Shown: positions 1 through 10,102 of the stretch, in pieces
Position numbering within the stretch: position 1 is the stretch's first letter
Layout: the number at the start of each line of letters is the position of its first letter
Assembly (NCBI RefSeq): GCF_001831495.1
Contig: NZ_CP017689.1
Coordinates: 1,612,001 to 1,676,000 of the forward strand
Length of the DNA stretch: 64,000 bases
Source of the DNA: Thalassotalea crassostreae
GTDB taxonomy: Bacteria > Pseudomonadota > Gammaproteobacteria > Enterobacterales > Alteromonadaceae
Reading direction: 5' to 3'
Made by a program: the position numbers and the translations under genes
The notes under the pieces: generated by a model
Told to the model about the DNA's origin: nothing
Seen by the model: only the letters and a program-made list of their open reading frames with translations
Databases searched by the model: none

Positions 1-1509
1 ACGAATCGCTAAATCAGCAAGTCCTTCAAGTTCATCTAAACTGTCAATTTTACCTAAGTTAAATGCAGATAATGTACAAAGGGCAATTTCGCCATTTGGA
101 TCGTTAACATCTTCCATAGGCTTAGTCGGTAGGGCAATCTCTAAACAAAGGTTTGATTGACGAACCGGTGCAACTTTCTGGTCGAACGGACTGTGATTAT
201 TACAGTGATCAACGTTTTGTAAATAAATACGACCAGTACTTGCACGCTCTTGTGCAAATAAAGTGAATAATTCAATTGCTTTAATACGTTTCTTACGAAT
301 CGACTCGTCGTTTTCGTACTTAACATAAAGCTCTTCAAACTTGTCTTGGTCTTGGAAGAATGCGTCATATAAACCAGGTACGTCAGAAGGAGAGAATAAC
401 GTGATGTATCCACCTTTGATCAAACGTTGGTACATAGTTTTGTTAAACTGCACACCGTAATCTAAGTGACGAACACGGTTTTCTTCAACACCTCGGTTAT
501 TTTTAAGTACCAGTAAGCTTTCGACTTCTAAATGCCATAATGGGTAGAATAAAGTCGCTGCGCCACCACGAACACCACCTTGTGAACAACTTTTTACTGC
601 TGTTTGGAAGTGTTTATAGAATGGAATACAACCTGTATGGAATGCTTCGCCGTTACGAATCGTGCTACCTAATGCACGGATGCGACCAGCATTGATACCA
701 ATACCAGCACGTTGTGAAACGTATTTTACAATTGAGCTCGTAGTCGCGTTAATTGAATCTAAACTGTCGCCTGCTTCAATTAATACACAAGAAGAGAACT
801 GACGAGTAGGTGTACGTACACCGGCCATGATCGGCGTTGGTAATGAAATTTTAAACGTCGAAATAGCGTCATAGAAACCTTTTACATATTGTAAACGAGT
901 TTCTTGAGGGTATTTTGCAAATAAACATGCCGCAACCAACATATATAAAAACTGTGCACTTTCATATATTTCACCAGTTACACGGTTTTGTACTAAGTAC
1001 TTACCTTCTAACTGCTTAACCGCAGCGTAACTGAATGTTTTATCTCGCTCGTGGTCAATAAACGAATCCATTTGTGCAAATTCTTCAGCAGTGTAGTCTT
1101 CAGTTAAATGCTTATCGTATTTACCTGAGCCCACTAACGCTTGAACATGTTCGTAAAGTGCAGGTGGCTCATATTGGCCATAAGCTTTTTTACGTAAATG
1201 GAAGATCGCTAAACGCGCAGCTAAATACTGATAATCAGGTGTTTCTTCTGAAATTAGATCCGCTGCGGCTTTAATAATCGTTTCATGAATATCTTCGGTT
1301 TTGATGCCGTCATAAAACTGTATATGTGATTTAATTTCGACCTGTGAAACAGATACAGAGTCTAGGCCTTCAGCAGCCCAGTCGATTACCTGGTGGATTT
1401 TGTCGAGATCAATAGGTTCTTTTTCACCGTTGCGTTTGGTGACAGAAAGGTTGTTATTCATTGGTTGATTATCTTTATTTATATTTAGCTTAGCTTCAGG
1501 GGCATTCAT
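1..1509 (-). CDS. nrdA: Ribonucleoside-diphosphate reductase class Ia, alpha subunit (N-terminal part, cut by window edge)
   Basis: Large subunit of aerobic ribonucleotide reductase, which converts NDPs to dNDPs together with NrdB. The window holds 503 codons from the start; the C-terminal third lies outside. The translation follows E. coli NrdA closely from the ATP-cone (LSVTKRNGEKEPIDLDKIH) onward. The redox and active-site cysteines are present: Cys241 (E. coli C225, in RQFSSC), Cys455 (C439, in SNLCLE) and Cys478 (C462, in IALCTL). The start at 1509 is chosen because AGGAAA lies 9 nt upstream; an in-frame ATG at 1530 has no ribosome site, and one at 1461 would give the E. coli-like N terminus. 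So there is an N-terminal extension of about 16 residues. nrdB is expected next, beyond the left edge. An NrdR box lies in the promoter. Confidence 0.96.
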   Translation of the reverse strand, partial: MNAPEAKLNINKDNQPMNNNLSVTKRNGEKEPIDLDKIHQVIDWAAEGLDSVSVSQVEIKSHIQFYDGIKTEDIHETIIKAAADLISEETPDYQYLAARLAIFHLRKKAYGQYEPPALYEHVQALVGSGKYDKHLTEDYTAEEFAQMDSFIDHERDKTFSYAAVKQLEGKYLVQNRVTGEIYESAQFLYMLVAACLFAKYPQETRLQYVKGFYDAISTFKISLPTPIMAGVRTPTRQFSSCVLIEAGDSLDSINATTSSIVKYVSQRAGIGINAGRIRALGSTIRNGEAFHTGCIPFYKHFQTAVKSCSQGGVRGGAATLFYPLWHLEVESLLVLKNNRGVEENRVRHLDYGVQFNKTMYQRLIKGGYITLFSPSDVPGLYDAFFQDQDKFEELYVKYENDESIRKKRIKAIELFTLFAQERASTGRIYLQNVDHCNNHSPFDQKVAPVRQSNLCLEIALPTKPMEDVNDPNGEIALCTLSAFNLGKIDSLDELEGLADLAIR

Positions 1510-1588
1510 AGGTGCCAGTTTCCTGTTCATCGTTTATAATTTTTGTTGTTGATATACACAAGATAATGAGGTTTAGGACTTATTGCAA

Positions 1589-1604
1589 CCCCTATATATA
1601 GTGT
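1589..1604 (-). promoter_or_regulatory. NrdR box in the nrdA promoter region
   Basis: On the minus strand this 16-mer reads ACACTATATATAGGGG, a close match to the NrdR consensus ACACTATATATAGTGT, about 80 bp upstream of the nrdA start. NrdR is the ATP/dATP-sensing repressor of ribonucleotide reductase genes. Sites usually come in pairs about 31 bp apart; no second good match is seen nearby, only a weak one around 1546-1561. The rest of the 1510-1830 gap is AT-rich and holds nothing else recognisable. Confidence 0.7.
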
Positions 1605-1830
1605 TTGGCCATCGGTATTTTTACTTACCGTAATTAGGTTAGTAGCAACTAACTTAGTATCCTTTGTTTTCTGTCTATTAACAAAAGATCAAGATTTATT
1701 TATCGAAAAAAAAATAATTTAATAAAATTTTGGGTTATTTTCGTAGTGCAAAAATCACTGTTTTGGTGCATTTGAAATACCTAATAAATACAACAACTTA
1801 AAACGCCTGTACGATCTTTGTGCGAGTTGA

Positions 1831-2499
1831 TTATTTCGTGAGCGACAGTATATCCAGTGGGTGTTCTAGGGTATGGTGAGCCGCCCATGAAGGGAGTTCG
1901 TCATAGTCTTTTATATAACCCCATTTGGCAATACCTGTGGTCATACTAGCAGCGTGACCTGCTTCAATGTCTCTTTTCGCATCCCCTATATATAGTATTT
2001 GCTCTGGTGCTACATTTATTTCGCGACTGGCTAAAAACATCGGCATTGGATGGGGTTTGCTTTTCGCCGTCGTATCACCACTGATGTTTGTTTTTGAATG
2101 CTGAAAAAGTTCAAATTGAGACAACAAAGGGTCGGTCAGAAAACCTGGTTTATTGGTGACAACACCCCAAGGCATCTGCTGCTGATTTAATTCTATTAAT
2201 AATTGCTCAACACCATCAAAATATGTGGTGTGTGTGGCGATGTTTTTTTCGTAGTATTGAAGAAACTGTTGACGTAATAATTCTCGATCGAAATTAACCA
2301 ATTCTTCTTTGAACCCCAAGTCTAATAAAGGGTAGACACCATCGGAAGCAACCATACGGTATTCTTGCGATTGTACCGTTTCAAATCCATAATGCTGTAA
2401 TAGATGATTTAGCGTTGCCCCTAAGTCGTCAGCGGTGTCTAGCAAGGTGCCATCGAGATCAAATAAAACAGCATTAAAATTGGTTAGCTTCATAGTCAT
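1831..2499 (-). CDS. HAD-family phosphatase, phosphoglycolate phosphatase (Gph) or MurNAc-6-P phosphatase (MupP)
   Basis: A 222-residue HAD hydrolase of the Gph/PGP type. Motif I is FDLDGTLLDT, with nucleophile Asp14 and acid Asp16; motif II is the VVTNKP segment; motif IV is YIGDAKRDIEAG. The usual product name would be phosphoglycolate phosphatase, which clears 2-phosphoglycolate. However, the gene sits 2 nt downstream of ubiG, and in Pseudomonas the HAD gene next to ubiG is mupP, the N-acetylmuramate-6-phosphate phosphatase of peptidoglycan recycling. Sequence alone does not separate the two. Translational coupling with ubiG is likely. The family is certain, the substrate is not. Confidence 0.85.
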   Translation of the reverse strand: MTMKLTNFNAVLFDLDGTLLDTADDLGATLNHLLQHYGFETVQSQEYRMVASDGVYPLLDLGFKEELVNFDRELLRQQFLQYYEKNIATHTTYFDGVEQLLIELNQQQMPWGVVTNKPGFLTDPLLSQFELFQHSKTNISGDTTAKSKPHPMPMFLASREINVAPEQILYIGDAKRDIEAGHAASMTTGIAKWGYIKDYDELPSWAAHHTLEHPLDILSLTK

Positions 2500-2501
2500 T
2501 G

Positions 2502-3227
2502 TTAGTCTTGCTCTGGCATTTTAAACGCTAAGATATAGTTCACGTCTAACCCCGGTGCAAGCTTGTGGTTTTCGGTAATAGGGTTGTAATGTATACCGGT
2601 TGTATCAAAACATTTTAATCCACATTCTTCAGCCCAGCCGATTAATTGGCTAGGACGAATAAATTTATCCCAATCATGAGTACCATCTGGAACAAGTTTC
2701 AATATCTTTTCAGCGGCAAGAATGGCAAATAAATACGATTTAGTCGTTTTATTTAATGTTGAGAAAAATACGTATCCACCAGGTTTTACCATTTGCGCAC
2801 AAGCGTTAACAATAGAAGATGGATCAGGTACGTGCTCAAGCATTTCCATACACGTTACAACATCATATTGTTGTGGGCATTGTTCAGCTTTATGTTCTAC
2901 AGGGATTTTCTCATAATCGAGTTCAACACCTGCCTCTAGGGCATGCAGTTTGGCTACATTCAAAGGTTCCTCACCCATATCGATACCAGTTACTTTGGCG
3001 CCTAACCTAGCTAAACTCTCGGCTAAAATACCGCCCCCACAGCCAACATCAATAATATTTAGATCAAAAAGATCACCAACATGAGAGGTAATGAAATTTC
3101 GACGTAATGGGTTTATTTGATGAAGAGGCTTAAAGTCGCCATGTAAATCCCACCATTGGCTTGCAACTTTTTCAAACTTTGCAATTTCTTCGGGATTAAC
3201 GTTTAACGGTTGTTTAGTTTCTGACAT
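2502..3227 (-). CDS. ubiG: Ubiquinone biosynthesis O-methyltransferase UbiG
   Basis: SAM-dependent methyltransferase that carries out both O-methylations in ubiquinone synthesis, at the membrane. Its 241 residues match the family length. The N terminus ([18 protein letters not shown]) and the SAM-binding motif [15 protein letters not shown] are diagnostic, followed by an acidic loop (GIDMGEEPL) and the [11 protein letters not shown] segment. The gene is first in a two-gene unit with the downstream HAD phosphatase, which starts only 2 nt after its stop. A terminator lies upstream, so it probably has its own promoter within 3228-3290. Adjacency to gyrA, transcribed away from it, is common in gammaproteobacteria. 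Confidence 0.96.
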   Translation of the reverse strand: MSETKQPLNVNPEEIAKFEKVASQWWDLHGDFKPLHQINPLRRNFITSHVGDLFDLNIIDVGCGGGILAESLARLGAKVTGIDMGEEPLNVAKLHALEAGVELDYEKIPVEHKAEQCPQQYDVVTCMEMLEHVPDPSSIVNACAQMVKPGGYVFFSTLNKTTKSYLFAILAAEKILKLVPDGTHDWDKFIRPSQLIGWAEECGLKCFDTTGIHYNPITENHKLAPGLDVNYILAFKMPEQD

Positions 3228-3287
3228 GAGTTTTATTCACATAATGATGTTCTGAATTGATTCTATTACAAAGCAGACATTGAAAAC

Positions 3288-3317
3288 AAAAAAAAGCACG
3301 TTTAAATCGTGCTTTTT
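3288..3317 (-). terminator. Intrinsic terminator of the small gene at 3381-3587
   Basis: Stem AAAAAGCACG / CGTGCTTTTT around a 7-nt loop, followed on the minus strand by a run of eight T. It ends transcription of the small minus-strand gene before ubiG. The opposite side also carries T residues, so it may work both ways. Confidence 0.8.
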
Positions 3318-3380
3318 ATAAAATTTTTATACCAAGAAGAAGATTTGGTTAAAGGTTAGTCAATTGAGATTGGCTAACAA

Positions 3381-3587
3381 TTAATCATCAACTCGGTCAC
3401 CGATTTTATTTAGGATAGTAATTTCACCATCACAAACGGCAATAATTGATTTGTTCTTTTTAAATTCATCGGAAATGATTACTCGGCCACCATCTTTTTG
3501 CGGGAATAAAGCAACTTCATGATTTAACTCAAGTGAGGTTATATCGTAATAAAGGATGGTAACTTTGCGATCTTTAGTTTCGGCCAT
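3381..3587 (-). CDS. Small protein of the TIGR02922 type, function unknown
   Basis: A 68-residue protein starting MAETKDRKVTILYYD and ending ILNKIGDRVDD. It resembles the TIGR02922 family, small proteins known from Colwellia and relatives with no assigned function (recalled from memory). It alternates short beta-like stretches (KVTILYYD, GRVIISDEF, SIIAVCDGEITIL) with charged turns and has no membrane segment or signal peptide. A longer reading frame begins at 3662, but the ATG at 3587 matches the likely conserved start; the ribosome site is weak (AAGAATA). It is monocistronic, divergent from gyrA and ends at a good terminator. Real gene likely, role unknown. Confidence 0.75.
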   Translation of the reverse strand: MAETKDRKVTILYYDITSLELNHEVALFPQKDGGRVIISDEFKKNKSIIAVCDGEITILNKIGDRVDD

Positions 3588-3948
3588 GATTATTCTTATT
3601 ATTAGTTTAAAAGAGAGCTTATTTTGATTATTTATAACGAAGTCTGAGGGTAATGTAAACAAACTTAAATTTTTACGTTAAAAGTAAGTGACTTTTGCTT
3701 TCCTTTATTGTTTAATCAGGTGTACTTAGTAGGTTTATTAACCGTTACATTTTATCAAAAGAATTTAACGGCAATGTCCTAGAAATTTATTGATAAAAGC
3801 CGCACAATGTATCTCTGCATAGCAGACAAATAATATCGGCTTTTATCACAATAAAGCAGTGCAGTCTTATTAGCTTCTGTGCTAATATTCTGCCTCGATA
3901 ATAATAATTTTGAGCATTTTTGCTGACATTTAGGGAAAGCATCGTTTT
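3588..3948. promoter_or_regulatory. gyrA upstream region with a two-tier inverted repeat at 3791-3848
   Basis: The 361-bp gap between the divergent small gene and gyrA has no gene. It contains perfect 12-bp arms TGATAAAAGCCG (3791-3802) and CGGCTTTTATCA (3837-3848). The 34-nt interval holds a second small stem, TCTGC/GCAGA (3814-3826). A TAATAT hexamer near 3882 could be the gyrA -10. The structure is upstream of that, so it could be a cruciform or protein site in the promoter, or a transcribed hairpin if transcription starts earlier. Confidence 0.5.
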
Positions 3949-6654
3949 ATGACCGATCTGGCTAAAGAAATAGTTCCTGTCAATATTGAAGATGAATTAA
4001 AGAATTCCTACCTTGATTACGCGATGAGTGTAATCGTAGGCCGTGCATTACCAGATGTACGCGATGGTTTAAAACCAGTTCATCGACGTGTACTTTTTGC
4101 AATGCACTCATTAGGTAATGACTGGAATAAGGGTTACAAAAAATCCGCCCGTGTTGTTGGTGACGTAATCGGTAAGTATCACCCACATGGTGACACTGCT
4201 GTATATGACACCATTGTTCGTATGGCTCAGCCGTTCTCCTTACGCTACATGCTAGTTGATGGCCAAGGTAACTTTGGTTCTGTTGACGGCGATTCTGCCG
4301 CGGCTATGCGTTATACGGAAATCCGCATGCAGAAAATCTCGCATGCCATCCTCGCAGACTTAGAAAAAGAAACTGTTGATTTTGTTCCTAACTATGATGG
4401 TCAGGAATATATGCCAGCAGTAATGCCGACGCGCATACCGAACCTTTTAGTTAATGGTTCATCTGGTATCGCCGTAGGTATGGCCACTAATATACCTCCG
4501 CATAATTTAACCGAAGTTATTAATGGTTGTATCGCGCTTATCGATAATAACGATATTACTATTGATGAATTATTTGAATATATTCCAGCACCAGACTTCC
4601 CAACAGCGGGTATTATCAGTGGTGTTGCAGGTATTCAAGAAGCGTATCGTACAGGTCGTGGTAAATTAATGATCCGTGCTAGAGCTGAAATTGAAGTTAA
4701 TGAAAGCTCTGGTAAAGAAACCATCGTGGTTCATGAGTTGCCATACCAAGTAAACAAGGCTCGCCTAATTGAAAAAATGGCAGAGCTTGTAAAAGAAAAA
4801 CGTTTAGAAGGTATTTCTGCACTACGTGATGAGTCTGATAAAGACGGCATGCGTATGGTAATCGAAGTAAAACGTGGCGAAGTTGGTGAAGTTGTTTTAA
4901 ACAACTTATATAAGCTAACTCAAATGCAAGTATCTTTTGGTATGAACATGGTTGCTATTGATAATGGCCAACCTAAATTATTCAACCTAAAAGAAATGCT
5001 AGAAAGTTTCGTACTTCATCGTCGTGAAGTTGTTACACGTCGTACAATTTTTGAATTACGTAAAGCTCGTGAACGTGCTCACATCCTTGAAGGTCTTGCG
5101 GTAGCATTATCAAATATCGATCCAATTATTGCGGTAATCAAAAGCTCTCCAACAGCTGCAGAAGCCAAAGAGAAGCTAACCTCGCAAGGTTGGGAGTTAG
5201 GTAACGTAGCAGACATGCTTGAACGTGCTGGCGTTGATGCTGCTCGTCCTGAATGGTTAGAAGAGCAATACGGTATTCGCGATGGCAAGTACTTCTTAAC
5301 GATTCAACAAGCACAAGCAATTCTTGATTTACGACTACAGAAGTTAACTGGTTTAGAACACGAAAAGATTCTAAATGAGTACAAAGAGTTATTAGACATC
5401 ATTGCTGAATTACTACATATTCTTGGTTCGCCTGAGCGTTTAATGGAAGTTATCCGTGAAGAGCTTGAAGCAATACGTGAAGAATTTGGTGATGAACGTC
5501 GTAGTGAAATTTCATTGAAATCTCTTGATTTATCACTCGAAGATTTGATTACCGAAGAAGACGTTGTAGTAACGCTTTCTCACGAAGGTTACTGTAAGTA
5601 TCAACCACTAAGTGAATATGATGCGCAGCGTCGTGGTGGTAAGGGTAAAGCGGCAACTAAGATGAAAGAAGAAGATTTCATCGAACGCTTATTAGTCGCG
5701 AATACTCACGATACAATATTATGTTTCAGTGACCGTGGTCGCATGTACTGGTTGAAGGTGTTCCAATTACCGCTTGCAACACGTACCGCTCGTGGTCGTC
5801 CAATCGTTAATATTTTACCGTTGGAAAATGATGAGCATATCACTGCGATACTGCCAGTACGTGAATATGAAGAAGACAAGTTTATCATCATGGCTACCGC
5901 ATCAGGTACTGTGAAGAAAACACCTTTAACTGCATACTCGCGTCCTCGTGCGAACGGTATTATTGCTCTGAATCTACGTGATGACGATACCTTAATCGGT
6001 GTCGATATTACCGACGGTACGAACGACATTATGTTGTTCTCAGACGAAGGTAAAGTAGTTCGTTTTAACGAAATGCAACGTGACAGTGAAACTGGCGAAA
6101 TCAAGATTGATCCAGAAACTGGTGAACAACTGCATGCATTACGTGCCATGGGCCGTACAGCAACAGGTGTACGTGGTATTCGTTTAGAAGGCGATCAAAA
6201 AGTTGTATCTTTAATCGTTCCTAAATCAGACGGCGCTATCTTAACAGTAACGCAAAATGGTTACGGTAAACGTACTGAGCTAGATGAGTATCCAGCTAAG
6301 TCTCGTGCAACTAAAGGTGTTGTATCGATTAAAGTAAGTGAACGTAACGGAAGTGTTGTTGGTGCTGTTCAGGTTGATGAGAATGATGAAATCATGATGA
6401 TCACTGATAACGGTACTTTGGTAAGAACACGTGTTAATGAAGTGAGTATCATTGGACGTAATACCCAAGGTGTTCGTTTAATTCGTACCGCAGACGACGA
6501 AAACGTAGTTGGCTTACAACGAATCGAAGAGATAGAAGAAGACGAAGAGTTAGTCGTAGCGGAAGGAGATGCTCCTGAAACTGAAGCTAGCGAAACGCCT
6601 GAACAAGCAGCGCCGGAAGAAACCGCTGAAGGTGACGCTGAAACAGAAGAATAA
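3949..6654 (+). CDS. gyrA: DNA gyrase subunit A
   Basis: Breakage-reunion subunit of type IIA topoisomerase; with GyrB it introduces negative supercoils. Its 901 residues are slightly longer than E. coli GyrA. The winged-helix domain carries catalytic Tyr122 ([11 protein letters not shown]) at the same number as in E. coli. The quinolone-resistance region reads [10 protein letters not shown], with Thr83 where E. coli has Ser83, and Asp87 is conserved. The GyrA box QRRGGKG is at residues 560-566, at the start of the C-terminal DNA-wrapping beta-pinwheel. A highly acidic tail of about 45 residues (Glu/Ala/Thr-rich) ends the protein. It is monocistronic, followed by a terminator at 6672-6699. 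Gyrase promoters are usually relaxation-stimulated. Confidence 0.99.
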   Translation: MTDLAKEIVPVNIEDELKNSYLDYAMSVIVGRALPDVRDGLKPVHRRVLFAMHSLGNDWNKGYKKSARVVGDVIGKYHPHGDTAVYDTIVRMAQPFSLRYMLVDGQGNFGSVDGDSAAAMRYTEIRMQKISHAILADLEKETVDFVPNYDGQEYMPAVMPTRIPNLLVNGSSGIAVGMATNIPPHNLTEVINGCIALIDNNDITIDELFEYIPAPDFPTAGIISGVAGIQEAYRTGRGKLMIRARAEIEVNESSGKETIVVHELPYQVNKARLIEKMAELVKEKRLEGISALRDESDKDGMRMVIEVKRGEVGEVVLNNLYKLTQMQVSFGMNMVAIDNGQPKLFNLKEMLESFVLHRREVVTRRTIFELRKARERAHILEGLAVALSNIDPIIAVIKSSPTAAEAKEKLTSQGWELGNVADMLERAGVDAARPEWLEEQYGIRDGKYFLTIQQAQAILDLRLQKLTGLEHEKILNEYKELLDIIAELLHILGSPERLMEVIREELEAIREEFGDERRSEISLKSLDLSLEDLITEEDVVVTLSHEGYCKYQPLSEYDAQRRGGKGKAATKMKEEDFIERLLVANTHDTILCFSDRGRMYWLKVFQLPLATRTARGRPIVNILPLENDEHITAILPVREYEEDKFIIMATASGTVKKTPLTAYSRPRANGIIALNLRDDDTLIGVDITDGTNDIMLFSDEGKVVRFNEMQRDSETGEIKIDPETGEQLHALRAMGRTATGVRGIRLEGDQKVVSLIVPKSDGAILTVTQNGYGKRTELDEYPAKSRATKGVVSIKVSERNGSVVGAVQVDENDEIMMITDNGTLVRTRVNEVSIIGRNTQGVRLIRTADDENVVGLQRIEEIEEDEELVVAEGDAPETEASETPEQAAPEETAEGDAETEE

Positions 6655-6671
6655 GTTCTTCTAGCTAAATA

Positions 6672-6699
6672 AAAAAGAGCGGTTTTTACCGCTCTTTTT
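6672..6699 (+). terminator. Intrinsic terminator after gyrA
   Basis: Stem AAAAAGAGCGGT / ACCGCTCTTTTT with a TTTT loop, 18 nt after the gyrA stop. It separates gyrA from serC. Confidence 0.9.
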
Positions 6700-6804
6700 G
6701 TCTTTATAGATTATGCGATTGAGCTTATATCTATAACGTATTGTTGCTAACACTAGGTTGGCAATGGATAAAAATAAATAAACTGATGTGAGTGTTTTTG
6801 GAAA

Positions 6805-7890
6805 ATGAGCGAAGTATTTAATTTTTGTGCAGGACCTGCAATGCTGCCTGTACCGGTGATGAAAAAAGCGCAAAGCGAATTTTTAAATTGGAATAATACC
6901 GGTTGTTCGGTGATGGAATTATCTCATCGTGGTGCTGAGTTTATGCAATTAGCAGAAGATGCCGAGCATGACTTGCGCGAATTAATGAACATTCCAGATA
7001 ACTACAAAGTCTTGTTTTGTCATGGCGGTGGTCGTGGGCAATTTGCTGCGGTTCCTTTAAATCTATTACCTGAAGGCAAGTCAGCAGATTATGTCGTCAC
7101 TGGTTCGTGGTCTAAAGCTGCGGTAGCCGAAGCACAAAAGTTTGGTGATATTCGTGTAATTGATGCGGTAATCGATGATAACGGCAATAAGTCAGTATTA
7201 CCGAGTGAACACTGGCGCATAAATAAAGACGCCGCTTACGTTCACTATTGTCCAAATGAAACTGTTGATGGTATTGAAATTTTTGATATTCCAGATACTG
7301 GCGATATTCCTCTAGTTGCTGATATGTCTTCGACCATTTTATCTCGCCCAATTGACGTATCTAAGTTTGGTTTAATCTATGCGGGTGCGCAAAAAAACAT
7401 TGGTCCATCAGGTTTAACGATTGTTATTGTTCGAGATGATTTGATTGGTAATCAACAAGCAGCAACACCAGTGATCTTAGATTACAAAGTAACTGCCGAT
7501 AATGATTCAATGTTTAATACTCCTCCAACTTATGCTTGGTATTTGGCATCTCTAGTATTTCAATGGCTTAAAGAGCTTGGCGGTATTGAACAGATGGGCG
7601 CGATAAATCACGATAAAGCTCAATACTTATATAACTATATTGATGACAGTGATTTTTACCTTAACCGTATTCAATTTGCTAACCGCAGTACAATGAACGT
7701 ACCGTTTTACCTTAAAAATGAAGAATTAAACGCACAATTTTTAAGTGAAGCGAAAGACGCTGGTTTACTTGCGTTGAAGGGGCATAGAATGGTTGGTGGC
7801 ATGCGAGCGAGCATTTATAACGCAATGCCAATGGAAGGGGTTAAAGCCCTTGTAGAGTTTATGAAAAAGTTTGAAGAGAAGGCGAAATAA
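6805..7890 (+). CDS. serC: Phosphoserine aminotransferase
   Basis: PLP enzyme that makes 3-phosphoserine from 3-phosphohydroxypyruvate and glutamate, and also serves pyridoxal phosphate synthesis. Its 361 residues match the family. It begins with the typical [13 protein letters not shown] and [11 protein letters not shown]; the PLP lysine is in [12 protein letters not shown], and the C-terminal [17 protein letters not shown] segment is characteristic. The ribosome site is modest (GGAAA close to the ATG). It is the first gene of a serC-aroA unit: aroA starts 1 nt after its stop. This pairing is widespread in gammaproteobacteria and joins serine, B6 and aromatic synthesis. Confidence 0.98.
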   Translation: MSEVFNFCAGPAMLPVPVMKKAQSEFLNWNNTGCSVMELSHRGAEFMQLAEDAEHDLRELMNIPDNYKVLFCHGGGRGQFAAVPLNLLPEGKSADYVVTGSWSKAAVAEAQKFGDIRVIDAVIDDNGNKSVLPSEHWRINKDAAYVHYCPNETVDGIEIFDIPDTGDIPLVADMSSTILSRPIDVSKFGLIYAGAQKNIGPSGLTIVIVRDDLIGNQQAATPVILDYKVTADNDSMFNTPPTYAWYLASLVFQWLKELGGIEQMGAINHDKAQYLYNYIDDSDFYLNRIQFANRSTMNVPFYLKNEELNAQFLSEAKDAGLLALKGHRMVGGMRASIYNAMPMEGVKALVEFMKKFEEKAK

Positions 7891-7891
7891 G

Positions 7892-9184
7892 GTGGAACAA
7901 TTAACATTAAACCCAATCAGTAAAATAAACGGAGAAGTTTTTTTACCTGGTTCTAAAAGCTTATCTAACCGTGCCTTATTAATTGCTGCTTTAGCCAATG
8001 GTGAAACTAAGATCACCAATTTATTAGTCAGTGACGATATTAATCATATGCTCAATGCTCTAACAAGCCTTGGTATTGAATATACGTTAAGTGATTGTGG
8101 TACTGAGTGTCGCGTTGTTGGTAACAATGGTTTTTTTAACGTTGCCGCAAATACATCTGAGCCATTAGAGCTATTCCTCGGCAACGCAGGAACTGCCATG
8201 CGTCCTTTATGTGCGGCGCTTGCTGCAAGTGAAGGTGAGTTTATCTTAACGGGCGAACCTAGAATGAAAGAAAGACCAATTGGTCATCTAGGTGATGCAC
8301 TAGAGCAGCTTGGCGCTGACTTAGAATATTTGGAAAACAAAGACTACCCTCCTTTGAAAATAAAAGGTAAAGATTTAACGGGTAGTTCAGTTTCTATCGA
8401 TGGTTCTATTTCGAGCCAATTCTTAACCGCGATATTGATGATTGCGCCGTTATTGAAAACAGACACCAACATTAATATTGAAGGTGAATTAGTTTCTAAA
8501 CCCTATATTGATATTACATTGGACATTATGCAACGATTTGGTGTTGAGGTTCAAAACAATGACTATAAATCGTTTACTGTTAACGGTAATCAGTCATATA
8601 AAGCGCTAGATAGATATATGGTTGAAGGCGACGCTTCTTCTGCTTCTTATTTTTTGGCTGCTGGCGCAATTAAAGGCGGCCAGATCACGGTTCATGGTGT
8701 TGGTAAATTAAGTGTTCAAGGTGATAAGCATTTTGCTGATGTGCTTGAAAAAATGGGCGCGGAAGTTCACTGGCAAGACGAATCTATTACCGTTATCGGT
8801 AAACCTTTAAGAGCGGTCGATATGGATATGAATCATATTCCAGATGCCGCGATGACCATAGCTACTGCAGCACTATTTGCCGAAGGTACGACGAGCATTC
8901 GAAATATCTATAATTGGCGCGTAAAAGAAACTGATCGATTAAATGCAATGGCAACAGAGCTTCGTAAAGTAGGCGCTGAAGTGATTGAAGGTCATGATTT
9001 CATTACTATTACACCGCCGAGTTCGCTCAAACATGCTGAAATAGATACCTATGATGATCATCGAGTGGCGATGTGTTTCTCTCTTGTTGCTTTAAGTGAT
9101 ACGGCTGTGACTATCAATGATCCTAAATGCACCGCGAAAACTTTCCCAGATTATTTTGATAAGTTAGCGCAGGTGTCTACATAA
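7892..9184 (+). CDS. aroA: 3-phosphoshikimate 1-carboxyvinyltransferase (EPSP synthase)
   Basis: Sixth step of the shikimate pathway, joining PEP to shikimate-3-phosphate; the target of glyphosate. The GTG start at 7892 gives 430 residues (E. coli 427) and an N terminus [16 protein letters not shown] that lines up with the family. AGAAGG lies 9 nt upstream, inside the end of serC. A TTG-initiated extension from 7871 would overlap serC and is less likely. Motifs: [34 protein letters not shown] (class I EPSPS, GNAGT) and [12 protein letters not shown]; the C-terminal segment [15 protein letters not shown] is also typical. Class I enzymes of this kind are normally glyphosate-sensitive. Confidence 0.97.
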   Translation: MEQLTLNPISKINGEVFLPGSKSLSNRALLIAALANGETKITNLLVSDDINHMLNALTSLGIEYTLSDCGTECRVVGNNGFFNVAANTSEPLELFLGNAGTAMRPLCAALAASEGEFILTGEPRMKERPIGHLGDALEQLGADLEYLENKDYPPLKIKGKDLTGSSVSIDGSISSQFLTAILMIAPLLKTDTNINIEGELVSKPYIDITLDIMQRFGVEVQNNDYKSFTVNGNQSYKALDRYMVEGDASSASYFLAAGAIKGGQITVHGVGKLSVQGDKHFADVLEKMGAEVHWQDESITVIGKPLRAVDMDMNHIPDAAMTIATAALFAEGTTSIRNIYNWRVKETDRLNAMATELRKVGAEVIEGHDFITITPPSSLKHAEIDTYDDHRVAMCFSLVALSDTAVTINDPKCTAKTFPDYFDKLAQVST

Positions 9185-9219
9185 ATTATTTTTTACGCGA
9201 TTTTGAAAAATAAATGCCG

Positions 9220-9225
9220 TATAAT
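9220..9225 (+). promoter_or_regulatory. Putative -10 element for cmk
   Basis: A perfect TATAAT lies 33 bp before the cmk start, with a good ribosome site (AGGAG) downstream. No clear -35 is seen at the standard distance. It suggests cmk has its own promoter rather than depending only on serC-aroA. Confidence 0.4.
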
Positions 9226-9257
9226 CTAGCCGAATTTCTATTTAGGAGACATATTGT

Positions 9258-9938
9258 ATGCCGGAAAGCATTCCAGTAATTACCATAGACGGACCTAGTG
9301 GCGCTGGTAAAGGAACTGTTTCAAGAAAAGTAGCACAGCAACTTGGTTGGAATTTATTAGACAGCGGCGCGATATATCGCGTTTTAGCTGTGGCAGTTCA
9401 GCATCACAATATTGATGTTGAGCAAGAGGAAGCAATAATACCGTTAGCTTCTCATTTAGATGTTGAATTTAAAATTGTTGAACATTCAGAGCCGCGAGTA
9501 ATGCTCGAAGGTGAAGATGTTACCGACAATATACGTACCGAAGAAGTTGGTGCTGTAGCGTCAAAAGTAGCAGCATTTCCACGAGTACGTGAAGCGTTAT
9601 TAAGACGTCAACGAGCTTTCAAAGAAGCCCCAGGTTTACTTGCAGATGGTAGAGATATGGGAACCGTTGTATTTCCTGATGCGCCAGTGAAAGTATTCTT
9701 AACGGCTAGCGCAGAAGAGAGAGCAAAAAGACGCATGATTCAGTTGCAACAAAAGGGCGTTGATGTTAATATCGGGCGCCTTTTGGATGACATACGTCAA
9801 CGGGATGAGCGAGACCAGAATAGAGCGGTCGCGCCATTAGTCCCTGCAGAAGGAGCGTTAATCGTTGATTCTACTGAATTAACCATAGATCAAGTGGTAG
9901 AAAATATTCTGACATTTGCCAATGAAAAACTGTCGTAA
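9258..9938 (+). CDS. cmk: Cytidylate kinase
   Basis: Phosphorylates CMP and dCMP to the diphosphates with ATP. Its 226 residues fit E. coli Cmk (227). The P-loop is GPSGAGKGT near residue 12, followed by [13 protein letters not shown] (nucleotide-monophosphate binding). [24 protein letters not shown] and the lid-region arginines ([15 protein letters not shown]) are also typical. A strong AGGAG ribosome site precedes the ATG. It lies between aroA and rpsA, the standard gammaproteobacterial order cmk-rpsA. Confidence 0.98.
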   Translation: MPESIPVITIDGPSGAGKGTVSRKVAQQLGWNLLDSGAIYRVLAVAVQHHNIDVEQEEAIIPLASHLDVEFKIVEHSEPRVMLEGEDVTDNIRTEEVGAVASKVAAFPRVREALLRRQRAFKEAPGLLADGRDMGTVVFPDAPVKVFLTASAEERAKRRMIQLQQKGVDVNIGRLLDDIRQRDERDQNRAVAPLVPAEGALIVDSTELTIDQVVENILTFANEKLS

Positions 9939-10102
9939 TTGGTTACTTATATAGTGAACTGATTGCGACTTTAGTTGTTTAGCGTAATTAATTATTAATT
10001 ATTAATTTTTATAGCGTTTACTGCATGGAAGCACGAAACGAATTTAACTTACCCATGACACATGATGTGGATTGGACTAATAACTGAGTTTATATACAAG
10101 TT
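9939..10102 (+). promoter_or_regulatory. rpsA leader / promoter region
   Basis: The 164-nt space between cmk and rpsA has an AT-rich TAATTAATTATTAATTATTA tract, like an UP element. It then has a leader with GGA motifs (GGATTGGA near 10070) and a small hairpin CACAT-g-ATGTG. There is no Shine-Dalgarno sequence before the rpsA ATG. In E. coli the rpsA leader also lacks a canonical site and folds into hairpins that S1 recognises for autogenous control; the same is inferred here. Confidence 0.4.

Noticed and set aside
1983..1998. Second NrdR-box-like sequence (CCCCTATATATAGTAT)
   Set aside because: It lies within the HAD phosphatase gene and encodes the conserved YIGD motif, so coding constraint explains it; it is not near a promoter.
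10068..10080. 13-bp TGGATTGGACTAA shared between the rpsA leader and the rpsA coding sequence near 11030
   Set aside because: Only 13 bp, and one copy is coding (MDWTN). No complementarity or repeat structure supports a function; probably chance.
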